Positions 6,471 through 6,620 of a DNA stretch of 6,620 nt are shown here, piece after piece; the stretch's first letter is position 1; each line of letters opens with the position of its first letter. Position numbers and translations under genes: made by a program. This DNA is from Woeseia sp. (GTDB taxonomy: Bacteria > Pseudomonadota > Gammaproteobacteria > Steroidobacterales > Woeseiaceae), in NCBI GenBank assembly GCA_018701055.1, contig JABIUH010000090.1:1-6620 (forward strand), in the 5' to 3' direction. Under the pieces are notes generated by a model. It saw only the letters and a list, made by a program, of their open reading frames with translations, ran no database searches and was not told the DNA's origin.

Positions 6471-6620
6471 CTAAAAGTCACCTGATATTGTTAAATAGCC
6501 GCCCTGCAGGACCGTCATCGCTGGCGTTATCCAGGCCCCAAGCAGCTTGTGACCGAAGCGCTGAAATTGCGCTTGGTATGCTGTACCGTTACGATATCCG
6601 CTGACGAGAAATCCCGTAAC
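6471..6620 (-). CDS. Possible C-terminal end of an unidentified protein (partial)
   Basis: The minus strand is open from the right edge to a TAG at 6473-6471, giving 49 residues. They include FLVSGYRNGTAYQAQFQRFG near the start and ITPAMTVLQGGYLTISGDF at the end. The composition (Gly, aromatic and aliphatic residues, no oddly repeated codons) is protein-like, but I do not recognise a family. If real, the gene is transcribed toward the reductase in the same direction, with a gap of about 320 bases. The competing plus-strand frame (6356-6604) covers the same bases. Fifty open codons can occur by chance, so this is tentative. Confidence 0.3.
   Translation of the reverse strand, partial: VTGFLVSGYRNGTAYQAQFQRFGHKLLGAWITPAMTVLQGGYLTISGDF

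Noticed and set aside
6356..6604. 82-codon plus frame with a signal-peptide-like start
   Set aside because: It needs a TTG start without a Shine-Dalgarno, and the part after the hydrophobic segment has no recognisable domain. It also competes with an open minus-strand frame.

Overview
The window looks like ordinary chromosomal DNA from a gammaproteobacterium. The evidence is a DUF1820-family gene (a family I know mainly from gammaproteobacteria), a proteobacterial type VI secretion FHA protein, and a standard bacterial acetyl-CoA synthetase. Base composition looks close to half GC by eye. No rRNA, tRNA, CRISPR array, insertion sequence or phage gene was seen.

Layout. Positions 1-263 (minus) hold the N-terminal 87 residues of a DUF1820 protein, which runs off the left edge. 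A 264-base divergent spacer follows. At 528-1817 (plus) lies tagH, a type VI secretion-associated FHA-domain protein. It stands alone, with minus-strand genes on both sides and no other T6SS gene in view. It converges on a minus-strand block of three genes read in the order maoC-like hydratase (5103-4651), citE-like CoA-ester lyase (4654-3776), acs (3779-1839). Both junctions are 4-base ATGA stop/start overlaps, so the three are almost certainly one translationally coupled operon. Upstream lies a Tat-signal aldo/keto reductase (6148-5198, minus). It ends in a strong intrinsic terminator (5138-5170), and the best candidate promoter for the three-gene operon is embedded in that terminator. The last 470 bases hold the reductase leader, which has a small GNRA-loop hairpin and a 17-bp dyad, and possibly the C-terminal end of another minus-strand gene entering from the right edge (6620-6471).

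How the genes may work together. A hydratase that adds water to an enoyl-CoA, a lyase that splits the resulting hydroxyacyl-CoA, and acetyl-CoA synthetase form a plausible route for feeding acids into acetyl-CoA. The MaoC/CitE pair resembles the adjacent pair known from itaconate and C5-dicarboxylate breakdown ((S)-citramalyl-CoA to acetyl-CoA plus pyruvate). The substrate is inferred, not shown. No CoA-transferase, acyl-CoA dehydrogenase or carboxylase that would complete such a pathway is present in the window.

There is no clear sign of a wholly new system. The points most worth a second look are the solitary tagH, the coupled maoC-citE-acs arrangement, the apparent loss of the usual catalytic Asp in the MaoC protein, and the terminator/promoter overlap.
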